This document shows, in pieces, positions 43,205 through 55,700 of a stretch of DNA of 64,000 bases. Under the pieces are notes generated by a model, which did no database searches, was not told the origin of the DNA, and saw nothing but the letters and a program-made list of their open reading frames with translations. The position numbers and the translations under genes were made by a program. The first letter of the stretch is position 1. Every line of letters begins with the position of its first letter. Location of the stretch: positions 5,022,001 through 5,086,000 of the forward strand of contig NC_089547.1 of the NCBI RefSeq assembly GCF_040115645.1. Direction: 5' to 3'. This stretch comes from Euwallacea fornicatus (taxonomy: Eukaryota; Arthropoda; Insecta; Coleoptera; Curculionidae).

Positions 43205-46200
43205 ATGGAATACTTCAAAAGCAGCTTAAAGTCAGTTTTGGGGGGACCGGCCCCTGGGACCCAACCTACAGGCGCGGAAACCGTAAGTGCTTAATGCTAT
43301 TCTTTAATCAATTCCAATTTTCTCTTGTGGTGGGTAATCTGCATATGTTGCATGTTTCTACTCCTTTGCAAGCCGCAACAAGCACCCTGAGTCCTCAGAG
43401 ATGCCTATTTTTTGCAAATTACTCGATTATTAAACTGTGTTACAGGTAGAAAAATTAGTCTCCCGAGTAAGCAGCAGTACTCTACTTGAAGACCGCCGAG
43501 ATGCCTGTCGAGCCCTCAGAGCTCTATCTAAAAAATACCGGATTGAGGTAGGGGCACAAGGTATGGATGTTTTGAGGCAGGTGCTAGAATTGGACCGTGC
43601 AGATCCAGAAATAATCGGGTAACTGTCACTTACAATGTTAAATCTCTCAAATCTATCAATGGAGGGTTTTAGCTATTGTTTAGACACACTCTGCAATATC
43701 ACCTCGAAGGAGGTATTTGAGGAGGAGCAAGAGAATAATATGAACATAAACATAAACGTCGGAGAACAATTCTCCGAAATGTTCCTAAAAAACTCAGATA
43801 ATTTAACTTTGGTCTTAAGTTTTCTTGAAGAGTATGACTTCAGGTAACAACTCTTTTTGCGTACGAAAGAAAGACTGTTTTGTCACTTTTAACAGAGTTC
43901 GTTGGCCAGCTTTAAAGTTAGTGATATCACTTACAATGTGCAAGCCCAAAGAGGTACAAGATATAATCCTAGTGAGCCCTATGGGCATGTCCAAACTCAT
44001 GGATTTGCTCGCAGAAAATAGAGAGGTTGTCAGGAATGATGCAGTGTTATTGCTGATTCATTTAACAAAATCAAATGCCAATATTCAGAAAATTGTGGCA
44101 TTTGAGAACGCTTTTGATAAGCTGCTGAATATAATCAGTGATGAGGTAACTAGTTTGAAATTATCAGTATTTGGTATCAGATGTTTTTAACAGGTGTTTA
44201 ATAGGGCTATACAGACGGGGGTATTGTCGTGGAAGACTGTTTGCTCCTGATGCTGAATTTGCTGCAACACAACACGAGTAATATAAATTTTTTTAAAGAA
44301 GGTTCTTATATTCAGAAATTGGCACCAATGTTTGTGTTGCCTGAAAATTTGGAAGAGGTATGTTGTCAGTTAAGTAAATATTGAGAGGACTTATCGGTCC
44401 ATTTCATAGGTGGGTTGGAGCCCTCAAAAAGTCTCAAATTTTCATTGCGTCCTCCACTTAGTGCGAACTTTAGTGTCTCCAAATAACCCCGCGCAAATAA
44501 TCACCAGTTGTCAGAAAACCCTAAGAAACACCAACCTCTTAGAAGCACTTTGCAGTATCCTCATGGCGAGTGGTATATATCTCACAATACTCAATACCCA
44601 TCTGTCAATTTGACTAACTTATATTCCTCAAGGTGTGCCTGCGGATATTTTAACTGAAACCATAAATACTGTGGGGGAGGTTATAAGGGGGAACTTAACA
44701 AATCAAGAGTATTTCGCCAACGTTTTGGCACCATCAAATCCTCCAAGACCTGCTTTGGTGGTTCTTATTATGTCTATGGTAAATGAAAAGCAGCCTTTCA
44801 CTTTAAGGTATTAAGAATTTAATTGAATAGAAATTCGTTTAAATGTATGAGCAAATGCTAGATGCGCCGTGTTGTACTGCTTCCAATGTTTCCTCTACAA
44901 AAATGAGATCGGACAGGAATTGGTGGTGCAGACTCTACTACCTAGCTCAGCAGGGAATACCGCTGTAACCACTGGCAAGTTTACCTTTCAGAATTTTAAA
45001 TAAATATTTAAAAATCTTTAATAAAGGTCAGCTCTTATGCAGCGGCTTATTCAGCAATGATTCTCTAAGTAACTGGTTTTCGGCAGTGGCCTTATCGCAT
45101 TGCCTAATCGAAAACCCCGCCCAAAAAGAACAGCTTTTGAGGGTCCTTTTGGCCACGAATTTAGGGGCCCAACCGGTAACTTTGCTGAGTCAATGCGGAG
45201 TCTATTTACAGCAAACCAGCAAGTTGCAAGCCAAATTAGGTATTAATTAGCCTGAACTAAGTGGTTCATTTCTAAATAAAGAATTTGGGATAAATTAACT
45301 ATTCTTTAAAGGCGTTTTGATGCTTCTGTCCATGTGGATGGCCCACTGTCCAGCTGCCGTAACAGTGTTTCTCACGGTTCCCGGCGCAATGGCGTTTCTC
45401 ACTGCACAAACTTCAGCAACTGAATTCGACAACAACGCCGAACTCTTACAAGGTACCACTCGATTGATACTTCATTCAAACTCTCATATACAGTCTCTCA
45501 CTTCAGGCCTCTGTGCCTTTATAATGGGTCTGTGCGTGCTATTCAACGACAACTCAGTTCAAAACTACTCTAAAGAGAACTTGTCGCATCTCATTGAGAA
45601 ACGGGTAGGTTTGGAGACGTACTGCAAGAAACTGAACGAGATTTCCAGACATGAATTGTACGCGAAAGCGGCGAAGCAGCCTCAAATAAAAGCGAAACAT
45701 TCCAACGAATTACTTTTAGGTTTGTGTTATGCAAATGTCTGGTTTAAATTAATAGGGAAACTTGCAGAATTTGAATTTTGCAAGCTGTTTAAAGTAATGG
45801 AAGGCCTGATTATTCAAGCCTTAGGAGTTCAACGGGATCTCTCCAATGGAATATCCGAGTTAAGCCTTAGCGAGCACGAAAATGCCCTATTGTTACAATA
45901 CAAGGACTTGATTCGGGATCAAGATAAAAAGTTGCAAGAGTGGCAGAGGAAGTACGCGTTTCTACAGAAGCAATTTGAGGATTTAAAGGTGGTTTTTCAA
46001 TGCTTTTAATTATATATTTCACACGGTTCACTCGGTCACAGACACATATGGAAGAACTGCATCAAACGAACGTCCAAATGACCGATCAGAACACCTTACT
46101 GAAGGCGCAGCTCGCAGCAGGGTCTCCGCGGGTAACGAATATAGTGCACGAAATTCAGCCCGTGCAGTCACCTCCGCCTGAGACTTTGCCCGTTTTTGTT

Positions 46201-47292
46201 CACGGAAACAACAACGTTTTAATGGAGAGGATACAGAAATTGGAGGGTGAAAGTGTCAAATTGGAGAAGGTGGAGGGAGAGTTGGCGGAGAAAACTGCGG
46301 AATTGGAGAGGTAAGTCAAACAGAAAAAGGAGTTGGAACACGTTAAAATGATAAATGAATTAATAGGTATAGAAGTTTACTTTTGAAAAGTGTTGTCACG
46401 TTAAATGAGTAATCTTTAATGAATGGTATAATGAATTCTTGATAATATGGTGAATACGCGTTTTAGAAGGAAAGAATTTCGTTCAACAATGGAAGTGTTA
46501 CTCCCTGGGATGGAGAATGTGGGTAGAATATTTTTCCTCACGTCGTGTAATATTCAGAAGAAATTCTATGCGGCAAATCAAGTTTGTCCAAAATACTTTG
46601 ATTAGTATTAGTATATGAACGTGTTGATGTTGTTATCTTTACTACACTTTCGTAAACAATAGAAACTTTACGGAAACGCCGTGTAAGTTTTCTTATATCG
46701 ACCTTTTAAAGAAACCAGAGAAATACGTACCAAGATATCGTTTAGTGTATGGCAATTTCCCAAAAAACCTTTGGTAAACAATACTTATACGGCACTTCAC
46801 AGGGCTACCTATAATACTAAAGTTAGGAGACACTAGTGCCACAGTAGCAAGAACTCTCTTTCACCGGTGGAAATAAGTTGTTATGCGATTTTTACACGAG
46901 AATTTGTCGATATTTGGTACCAGTGCACGCCCAGCGTTTTACTGACCTTAAATTCCATTGCCTGTAATTTTTGTCGTTATTTGAGTCATTTGCCGAGCAT
47001 ACCAAAATGGCAAAAACACGCAAAAAATATATCCCTTAAATCATCGAGTATTTGAATGTAAAAAAACACGCCTTTTTTGCGTTGTTTTTGCCGTTTAGTG
47101 TGCCGGAAAACTGAGAATAAAAACTCAATGTCATTGTTCTCTAGCTATCAGAGAGATCAAGATGATCTGCTCGAGCTGCTCACTGCCCAAGACACGAAGT
47201 TAAATAAGTTCAAGGAAAGGCTGCGCCAACTGGGGGCCCTGCCGAAGGAGGACGACAGTTCTTCAGAGCTATCTGACAACGAGAAGGAATGA
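43205..47292 (+). CDS. USO1: General vesicular transport factor p115 (USO1)
   Basis: Fourteen exons: 43205-43282, 43446-43618, 43673-43843, 43896-44145, 44205-44357, 44410-44572, 44633-44807, 44862-44974, 45027-45239, 45312-45452, 45507-45719, 45768-45988, 46042-46310, 47145-47292; about 826 residues. p115 is a long golgin-type tether that acts with GM130, Rab1 and SNAREs in ER-to-Golgi traffic. The globular armadillo head covers most of the protein (EDRRDACRALRALSKKYR, RWPALKLVISLTMCKP, GQLLCSGLFSNDSLSNWFSA). Coiled coil starts in exon 12 (LLLQYKDLIRDQDKKLQEWQ). The last exon holds QRDQDDLLELLTAQDTKL and an acidic end (SSSELSDNEKE), the family's C-terminus. The intron after exon 8 is GC-AG; the one after exon 11 is 48 bp and open in frame. 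The coiled coil is shorter than in human p115. Confidence 0.93.
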
Positions 47293-47437
47293 GACGAGAG
47301 ATGATTGAAACCTTGGAATGATTGAAGAATTCGAAGCTGCATTTACTGAACTACAAGCTACAGTTTTTTTGGCAAAGTTGTCTGTGCACAGATTGTATTA
47401 TTTAAAGTTAATTATTTATATGCATATTTTATGTTTT

Positions 47438-47443
47438 AATAAA
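47438..47443 (+). terminator. Poly(A) signal AATAAA of USO1
   Basis: Canonical hexamer about 145 bases after the stop. Confidence 0.6.
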
Positions 47444-48693
47444 ACCGTTTTTCCCTCGATTGTGGCATTTTCTTTTTTCCATTTTTCGCATCGTCCTTTT
47501 TTGCCAACTCTGCAAGGACGGAAGAGAAATATTATTCGTTTATTTTCCTCTGGCTTTTGAGGGGATACGGTGCCTTTAAGATACTGCAGCAGTACCGCAG
47601 ACAGAGAGTGAAGGCAAGATGGAAGAGCGAGGGGAAAGCCAACGGCGGCCGAAGAACACAGAACAGTTGAATAACGCTCCTGCTGCCGTGGAAGGCCCAG
47701 CCGTGCTACCGCTGCACCGAAGAGGTCGCGCCAACCCCACCAGTACTGCTCAGGTGCAGGGACAGGGGCCGCAAATGTGAGGCACAGGCCGAAATACATA
47801 TTCGCACGAGATACCCACAAGTGCTTGAACCGTTAGAGTTAGAACCGCGATTCAATGAGGCGAAAGCAGTCAAATTCGGCGATAAACGAATATTCGAAAA
47901 TGGCGTTTTGCCAGTTTTGCATCTTTTTTTTTTTGAAAAACCGTTTTGACAATTTTAAAATTTCTTCCCGACATTTTCGTAGATAAAATGAAATCTGGCC
48001 ATCCTGCGACGCCCTCCTTACAATAAAGGTTCAGGTGATGTTACGCAACTGGTTCAGTCGCACCACCCCTGTAACCCTCGGGCGCCACCACCTTTTGTGC
48101 TAGAGGCAAAGGGCCCGCCGTAAGCCGCAAGGTGAAAGCTTAAGGACACTTCGAGGATGAACACAATGGGTCCACTGCACACCTGAGTAATTAGGACCAA
48201 GAACAAAAGAAATGAATATTACTGTACGCCACTGGTTTTCTTGCGAGCCGGAAGCTTATAATTTTCGGTTTTCTAGAGAAACCGTGCGGCACCGAAAGAG
48301 CTACAAAAAAACCGACTTTACGACGATGAGACTGGAAATATAGAAAATTCGTCGAAATCCGAAGAAAACAAGCGCCTACGCCGCTGATGTTGAGACGGGG
48401 GGTTTGAATTTATACGAAAAGATCAGGGTCGCGACGAAAGGGGCCGTGGACGCGGAAAAGTCCCAATTTCGCTGCACCGAAACGGGAAAATCGACGCCGC
48501 AAATGACAAGTAAATCTCGCGAAAGCAGGGGCGTGCCCAGCCCAATTCCCGAGTACCACTTAGCAATGACAATTTGAATCAAATGAACGAAAAATGCTGC
48601 GACACGCGAAAAGAATTAGTGTACACCGAGTGCTGCGAAGGCCCCCGAGCTTGCGTTTTCCTCGGGAATTCCGGCCGCGAACACATGGGAGGC

Positions 48694-48730
48694 CGAGAGG
48701 TACCGCGGTACCACCATCGGATACCTCTCG
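48694..48730. repeat. Inverted repeat with nested palindrome
   Basis: CGAGAGGTA (48694-48702) pairs with TACCTCTCG (48722-48730); inside lies the perfect palindrome GGTACCGCGGTACC (48699-48712). Confidence 0.6.
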
Positions 48731-51700
48731 CTCCTCAGTCTGCGCCAGGCATTACTCGAGGCAAGTGCACGCGTTTTGTTCCATCTTTGTTGCTACTATA
48801 AACTACCTGAACCGGACTTTCGTCCCTTCGTGCGGTGGTGGCACCCTTTGCGCCCTATTGTGCTGCACAGTAGCCTTGGCAAATCGGTTTTTGTCCCTTT
48901 GGGACGCAAATTATGCTCGGTTTAAAGGGGGGTTTCTCCTAGTGCGTCTTAGCTCAATGGTACTGTTTTGGTCCCTTTCTGGTAGTAATTATTACTGCGG
49001 AATGAAGATCTGTGCGACGCCCGTGCTCTAAGGTGAGTCTTCGTATGTCAGGGAGCGGGGCAAGGAAAAATCCATGAATTTTAGTGGTCCCTTCTCGCTT
49101 CTTTCCAGCCTTCTACCTTAGCAAAGCTCTCATCCAAGGATACCACTAAGGCCAGTACTTCCGACTCTTCAGGTAAAAGGTAATTTCGACCGTGTGTGTA
49201 CCGAGGCATTCATTGTTAACATATCTATTATGGTACCGTGTTTGCCGATGGGTTCTCCGAAAAAGAAATACCCATTTGATGTGTTTGCTCAAGACATACT
49301 TTTGGTCGTCTTTGTGCAAGCAAACCGCGGAAAAAATGGCTGCTAAGCAAACGCGCTCATTACTCCTTTGAGAGACGCACCCGGTTTTCGGTTCTCGCGG
49401 GAACGGTGTGAGGCAGCGAGGATCGCGACGAGGAGGAAGGAGGATAAAAAATTCCTCCCGTGAAAGTCCAGTCGGTGGGGACTCTCTCACGGTTAGACAT
49501 GTGCGTGAAGCAATTTGTAAGCCTTTATCGATATTTTGATGTTTTGCGCCCACGTGTTTATGCAAAACATCGAACCAGAAGTCGATCTACAGTTAGATGT
49601 CGAATAAACACACTACTGTTTAATGGCTTCCTGTGGCTCATATATTCTCGTGTGTCATGACGCCTCATTTGAATTTATCGACCATTTTTGCCAGTTGCGA
49701 CACTCCTGTGCACGACTTATCTGCGAGGTGACACCCATGGAGCGGCGAGATCGCCCGAAAATCCACCACGTGGGTGCCACGATCACCGTCCCTGGGTCGC
49801 GTCAGGGAGCGAAACGTCTCCGATCGGTCCAAATTTAATCCGGACGCCGCAACGGGAGTGCGCTGTCCAGCGGGTCACTTCTACGAACGGTCGCGAAACG
49901 AAGCTCCGTAAATCGGGACGAACGGAGCGGCGCGGAGGGCGGCTCGCTTGACCCACCGCTCGCGGTTCGAGCCAACTTAAATCCACTCGAATGAGTGCGA
50001 ATTAAATCGCTCCCGAGATCCTGCGAGCGCAGCGACCTCACAAATCATTTTTTTAAATCACCCTGGCACGCCCATCTCCAGATAAACTCATCCGACCTCA
50101 GTCAGGCTCCTTCCTCAGAGATGTGCGCGGGCGCACGATCGAAATTCAGTCGACTGGACGACCCGGATCGCTTCCGTCCTGCAGGAGGATCACCGCCGGG
50201 CCGTCATCCAGGAACGCCGCGCATGTCATTCGCGCCCGACCCCGTCGTCCGCGGACTCGACGCGGACCCAGAAGCGCGCACCTATGAGCCTCAAATCCGG
50301 GCTTGTTTGCTCGCTTTATGGCCACGCAAGACGAGTTATATGGCCCCGGTGGGGCCCGAACAGTCGGAAATGAGCTACCAGATGCGGAAAACAAACAGCA
50401 TATCTGGGATAATTGCGGGCCGTGGTGCAACCGAACCAAATTGGGTGTTTTAGTGCTTTGAGAGGTCCCCGGAGGGAGGCTCCCGCAGAGGACTCCGAGG
50501 GGTGGCTGCGCCCGAGTCCGACGAGGAGCTCGAAGGGCGGCGGCGACGGTAGACGCGGGCAGACCTGAACATCCGCGAATGATGAGTTATCGGGCGGATC
50601 GACGCCCGCGCGGGATGCGGCGGTCCGGGCCGCTGAGGTCGATCAGATCGGCGTTCCAGGCGTCCTTTTAGCGACGTTTTTCGCGTTAAATCGAGCGTAT
50701 CTACCTATACGGAGCGTTCTTTCAAGCGAGGCCGAAGAGTTCGGCCTCAGCGAGCAGCGGAGGTAGAACCATTCCACTTCGGATATTGTAATGTCGTCGT
50801 GCACGGTTCTAATTTGAATATAAAGTTGATTATCATATTTAGGTGGCTACCATCGGCTCCTTGGGTGTACAATGCCGATTATCTATTGCGGAATATTCAA
50901 ATTTGCCAGTGAAGACTGCGACTCGCAGAGCGGGGCCCTCCTCGGCCGCCGAGTTACACTCGGCTAGCTCAGTAAGGAGATCGGTAAACGGGCAGTAAAA
51001 GCGCGTTTATGAGGTCGTATACCGTAATTTTTCCCAGAGGTAATAAATCGCTTGGTGGCACGTGGGATTCATCAAAGGGTACCGCCGCCGCGGCTTCACT
51101 GTCAAATTACCGAACGGCGAGTTTTCTTCCTCGGGGTGGGCAGAAATTCGTCGGGCAGGACCCGTGCACGGGGCCACCGGGCGCTCCCTCGGGCCCAACT
51201 GAGACGCACCAGAAAAACCGCAAAATTTACATTGGAAACCGACAAATAAATCCTGCAAATCACGCCATAATACAATTCCGGCTAATCCCATTTTGTTTGC
51301 ATTTTTCGGCTTTACGGCGTTTCTTCGTATTACGTTCGACAGAGACGTGACCGAAATTCTCATTACGTAATTACTTCAACCGAATCGGTGTTTGCGATTT
51401 TATCGTTAACCGCTTGTTAATGCTTCATGTTATGCTAATGAGCAATGAGGCCGTTCCAATCGGAATCGGATCCAGACGGGACGGAGCGCGCCTCGACGTG
51501 GACTTGCCGACCGGGCCGGGCCCGTTCCCGAGACACCACCGATCGCCGGAGGGTCCGCGAATCGGTCCGGGAACCACTCGAAATGCACAGGGTGTTCCGC
51601 TCACCTCCACGGCGCAATAAGCCTGCGATTCCGCCTCGTCTTGCTGACCACTGAGCGGGACGTCTGCGTCCCTGCGAAGCGGTCAGGGACGACCCGCAAC

Positions 51701-52011
51701 GGACCGAAGAGCTGCAGAAAGAATTTCGGTTCGGTGTCGGGGTTCGTGCAGGGCGCCCCAAAGACGGTATCAAGCGTAAGGTAGCGCTCGAACCGGAAAA
51801 ACCGGACACCCCGTATTCGGCCGTTTTGACGTTCTGTGGTGGAGGATCCTCCAGCCGACAAGTGTACGGAATCGAGGCGTACGTGAGTGAAACAACAAAT
51901 GTGGGGGAAAATGTGGGACTTTGCCGTCCGGTATGCCGAGGACCGGGCGCTTCTACCAGCCCGATGGGTCCATCAGTATTTTTTTAGCAGAGCACCGACG
52001 CCCCCCGAAGC

Positions 52012-52025
52012 GTCTCCATGGCAAC
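52012..52025. promoter_or_regulatory. RFX X-box-like site GTCTCCATGGCAAC
   Basis: Fits GTNNCC-AT-GGCAAC, close to the RFX consensus. It is about 720 bp upstream of the coding exon of the odd-skipped-family gene. Confidence 0.4.
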
Positions 52026-52747
52026 ACGTTCCCTCCTGTACACCACAGTTCCCTAAGGATTACCTTCTCCGGCGTGTTACGGCGACCGTGGACGTTTTTT
52101 TCGCACGCGGGGCCTTGGGCCCAATCCCCCCACGAGAATCTCCCCGCTTCGGCCCCAGACCGCTGTTTGGCGCTGCTCCGAGCCATAACTTCCGCCTCTA
52201 CGCCCAAACCCAGAGCGATCGTCCGACATAGATGATCTTCCCTGCGAATTACAGTTCATAAATATTCAAAAATGTACCGGGCGTCCCACTCACGAAGGCG
52301 AGATCGCGGCGGGTGCTCCCGTCGAGGCGCCGATATCTCGGAAACCGCCAGAGCCAGGCCGGATACATTTTCTCCTGGAGGCGATGTCGCACGGGTTCCC
52401 TTTTTGGCGGGCGAAGGGCGATAATGCGAAATTGCGGGACACCAACACGCCTTATCTTGGTAGAGGAATTTTCCGGACGTGTGCAACGTGTCTAATTACC
52501 CACAAAACCACCATAATTTCAATATGTATGCAAATCGCGATAATCCGAATCGATTCTATGCATATGCAAGAAGTTCCGAGATTTGAACCGGTCATGAATA
52601 AAGCGTTTGTCTGAGATTAATCGCAATTAGTTATTTATTGCCTACCAGCGCCGCGAAAGAGCCGTTCATTACCATGATAATTGCCTTAGAGAGATTATTA
52701 TTACGTTTCCCTGAAGAATTTAGTATAACTATTGATTGCAGGTTAGA

Positions 52748-55700
52748 ATGCCAGAAACTGCAGCTGCCTCGCCGGCCGAGGACCGGCCATTGGCCCTCTC
52801 CAGGAGGGATTTCCCCCTGCCGTCGCCCGGGAGCTCGAACAGGTCCTCGTCGGGCAGCCGATATGAGGGACAAATCCCCTATCATCATCAAGTGAGTGTC
52901 GCGTCGTGCGATCTCCCCCGGTGCTACCAGGCGCTCTGCCCTCATTTTCAGGTGCCGCTGGCTCCCACTATGAGCCATCACAGAGAAACTTCGGCCTTCG
53001 TCCCGGTGGTTCCCTCTAGGAACATGCCGCACCCGATGCTCTACCCCGGGGACATCCATCCGCTCTTAGGGCTGGAGAACCGGGAACGGAACGCCGAGGG
53101 AAATAAGAACGTTGAAGGTACCCACCCGCAGGCTTTTCGCGGCGCATCGGTCACGATCCACCGCCGATTGTCGTGGGAAAAACTGCCGCTTTTCCCACGA
53201 CAAGAACAGTTTTTGTCCTTCGTCCAAGGTCCCGTCTTATTCCAGGCGGTCGCAAGTCCACCTCCTTCGACCTCATGGCCATGATGGCGGACAAACGCAA
53301 AGAGCTGCAGCTACGCGAGGAGGCAGCCTGCGTGGCGGCCGCCCACGCGGCCGCCCTCATGCTGCCACCCCGGGCCGGTCCCCCCGGAGGGATGCTCGAG
53401 ACTCCCGGGGGGCAACAGCCCCACGGCTATCCGGGATTCCTGCCGGCCAGTCCGGCGAACGCCGGCAGTTTTACGTTTCCGGGGGGAGGAGCCCTCTTTC
53501 CGCCAGGTGAGAAAAGTCTTTGCGCGCTGTCGGGAGACTCGTCGCGCGTGTACACGTTTGCAGCGGCCAAGCATTAGTAGCCCCCTTTCTTGTCGTCGTT
53601 TAGGCCCCCCTCAAATGCACGCCCACCTGGACCGGCGGCTGTTGCGCGCCCCCGGGAGGGCATCCCGACCGAAGAAGCAGTTCATCTGCAAGTTCTGCAA
53701 CAGACAGTTCACGAAGAGCTACAACCTGTTGATCCACGAGAGGACTCACACCGACGAGAGACCGTACAGCTGTGATATTTGCGGGAAGGCCTTCAGGAGG
53801 CAGGACCACTTGAGGGATCACAGGTGAGTCGGTTAATTCCACGCGTGATTTCGGTAACATGAGGTGTAGCGAGGATGACACGGGAGAAAACGAGTGGAAA
53901 CAAAAAAGGGGCTATTCATAAGGCTTATTTTCTTAATGCGGCGCGACTTAATTCGAGAATAAATGGTCCCCAACCAGTTCCCTTGACAATCGGCCTGATC
54001 CCATTATAAATTATATTATTAAAATCTTCAATAAAAAGACCCCGTCCGGTATTTATCAACGGATTAAAGCATTCCATTGGCCTTTTTTATATTGAAAGCG
54101 AGATAATGACGATGATATAAGACATTTTTGGGGCCTGTATTAAGACGATGTTGCGCGTCGAACGGGACGAGGAAGGAGGGGGGGGGGGGGGGGGAGGTAT
54201 ATTTTCGGTTCTGAGGTCGCATCTGAGGCTCCCTCTGGCTCGCTTGAAGTATCCGCCGTGGTTCGCGCAAACGGTCGTGGTCTCGCAGCCCGAATTCTGC
54301 AATGTTCCCATTCGGCCGAGCCGCAGTTCTTGCAGGACAAACAAGCGACCATAATTAAATTACCCCACCTCCACGCAAAAGCACAAAGAAAACAATCCCA
54401 TTGCCGCGGACCACCCATGGGCAATACATTAACGCGAACCAAATTATTACTCGGATTTGAACAATTTCGTCATAATCAGGCACGCATTTTCGGTACCGTC
54501 GAGCTGGAGAAAACGGCCGAAACCCCGACGGGGGAAAATTCAATTTCGGACCTGTGCTGACCCTTCGTCTCTCGCCCGGTGAAATGATAGAAATGGTTCT
54601 AAGATAGGGATCTAAGGCGCTGTTTGAATGCCGAGTGTTCCTTCTTAAGTCCCTAGTTCATTGTGGGCGTCTGAACCTAAAGCAGAGGCGCACTCCGAGC
54701 TCGGAGCCGGCGGCGGAAATGGCAGCTGAGCTAGTCGCCACCCACGCCACTGGTCAGGATTACCTGACAAAAACGCCCAAACGAGACGAGAGAAAAAACC
54801 ACGGCGGACCCGTCAAGGGCTCCAAGGGCCGTAGGTGCCATTGTCCGGCCGGTTGATTAATACCTTCCCGGGCTCTAGCTCTAATCTATATTAATTACGT
54901 CGTTGGGGTGTTTTTTCTCTCGGCAGTGGCGCGGGATCGTAACCGAAGCGCGGAGCGCCGATTCCCACGATTGGCAGAAACTGAACCCAAAAAACCCGAT
55001 TGGTTTTCGAGTGTAATTATAGGGTTCCGCATGTAAATTTTAGAAAATTATCGGCAAAAAATTCATAAGGAAGGCCTGCCCCGCCGAGGCCAGGAGAGTA
55101 ATTATGCAGTACCGACCGCAGACCGGCTCCTTTTTGTGGCTTATATAACCAGAAACTCGATCCACAAAAACAGCTAAAGCACATTAGAAATTTTCAGTAC
55201 CCACCTAATCTCCGCGGCCATAAAATAAATAAGCTCATTAGCGGATTTTACGGTCGGAGGCGCAATTTAGAACAGATTTCAGATGCAATAGAATTCTCAA
55301 GGTAAGAACCCCGCAAGGCTCGCGCATGCAATAAAATTGATATTGTCCTGGGAGTGTCGGCGGCCCGTTGGTGCTGGAAAATCGGAGAGAAAAAAACAAA
55401 TAAATTCAATAAAAACAATCGGAACCAAAACGGAATCCCGCGACCCATCGAAAGTTCGACCCCCGCGGGGTGGGGCACTTCTGGGCGAAATGGCGAAGGC
55501 GCCGCGTCGCCTAACGGCCGGGCCCAATTTCGAAATCGCATCGCGGACAATTACGATCCGAAATTGGCGAATGTACGGCAGTTTATGCTGCGGCCGAATC
55601 AAAATTCATCGTGACGCCTTCCGGCCAGTTCGTACGGTCGGCGGCCTGGTAATTGACCAAATGTGTTATTACTATTTGAAAAATATGTCGTGGGAACTGC

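Larger units (their letters stand above)
47444..52741. other. GC-rich, CpG-dense region upstream of the odd-skipped-family gene
   Basis: No convincing coding gene; several long frames at 48594, 50-50.5 and 51-52.2 kb are side effects of high GC. CpG density is much higher than in the left half of the window, most so at about 49.7-52.4 kb. This is the expected place for promoter, 5' UTR exons and enhancers of the downstream gene. A donor-like CTAAG|GTGAGT at 49032 could end a leader exon. An X-box-like site lies at 52012 and an inverted repeat at 48694-48730. Confidence 0.45.

Noticed and set aside
47416..47820. 134-codon minus-strand frame after USO1
   Set aside because: Overlaps the USO1 3' UTR on the other strand, has low-complexity composition and no recognisable domain or splice partner.
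48945..49000. tRNA-like A box TAGCTCAATGGTA
   Set aside because: No matching B box (GGTTCGAATCC) or acceptor stem within the next 60 bases.
49995..50453. 152-codon plus-strand frame in the CpG-rich region, with an overlapping minus-strand frame
   Set aside because: Long open frames on both strands are expected at this GC content; the residues are Arg/Pro/Ser-rich without a motif.
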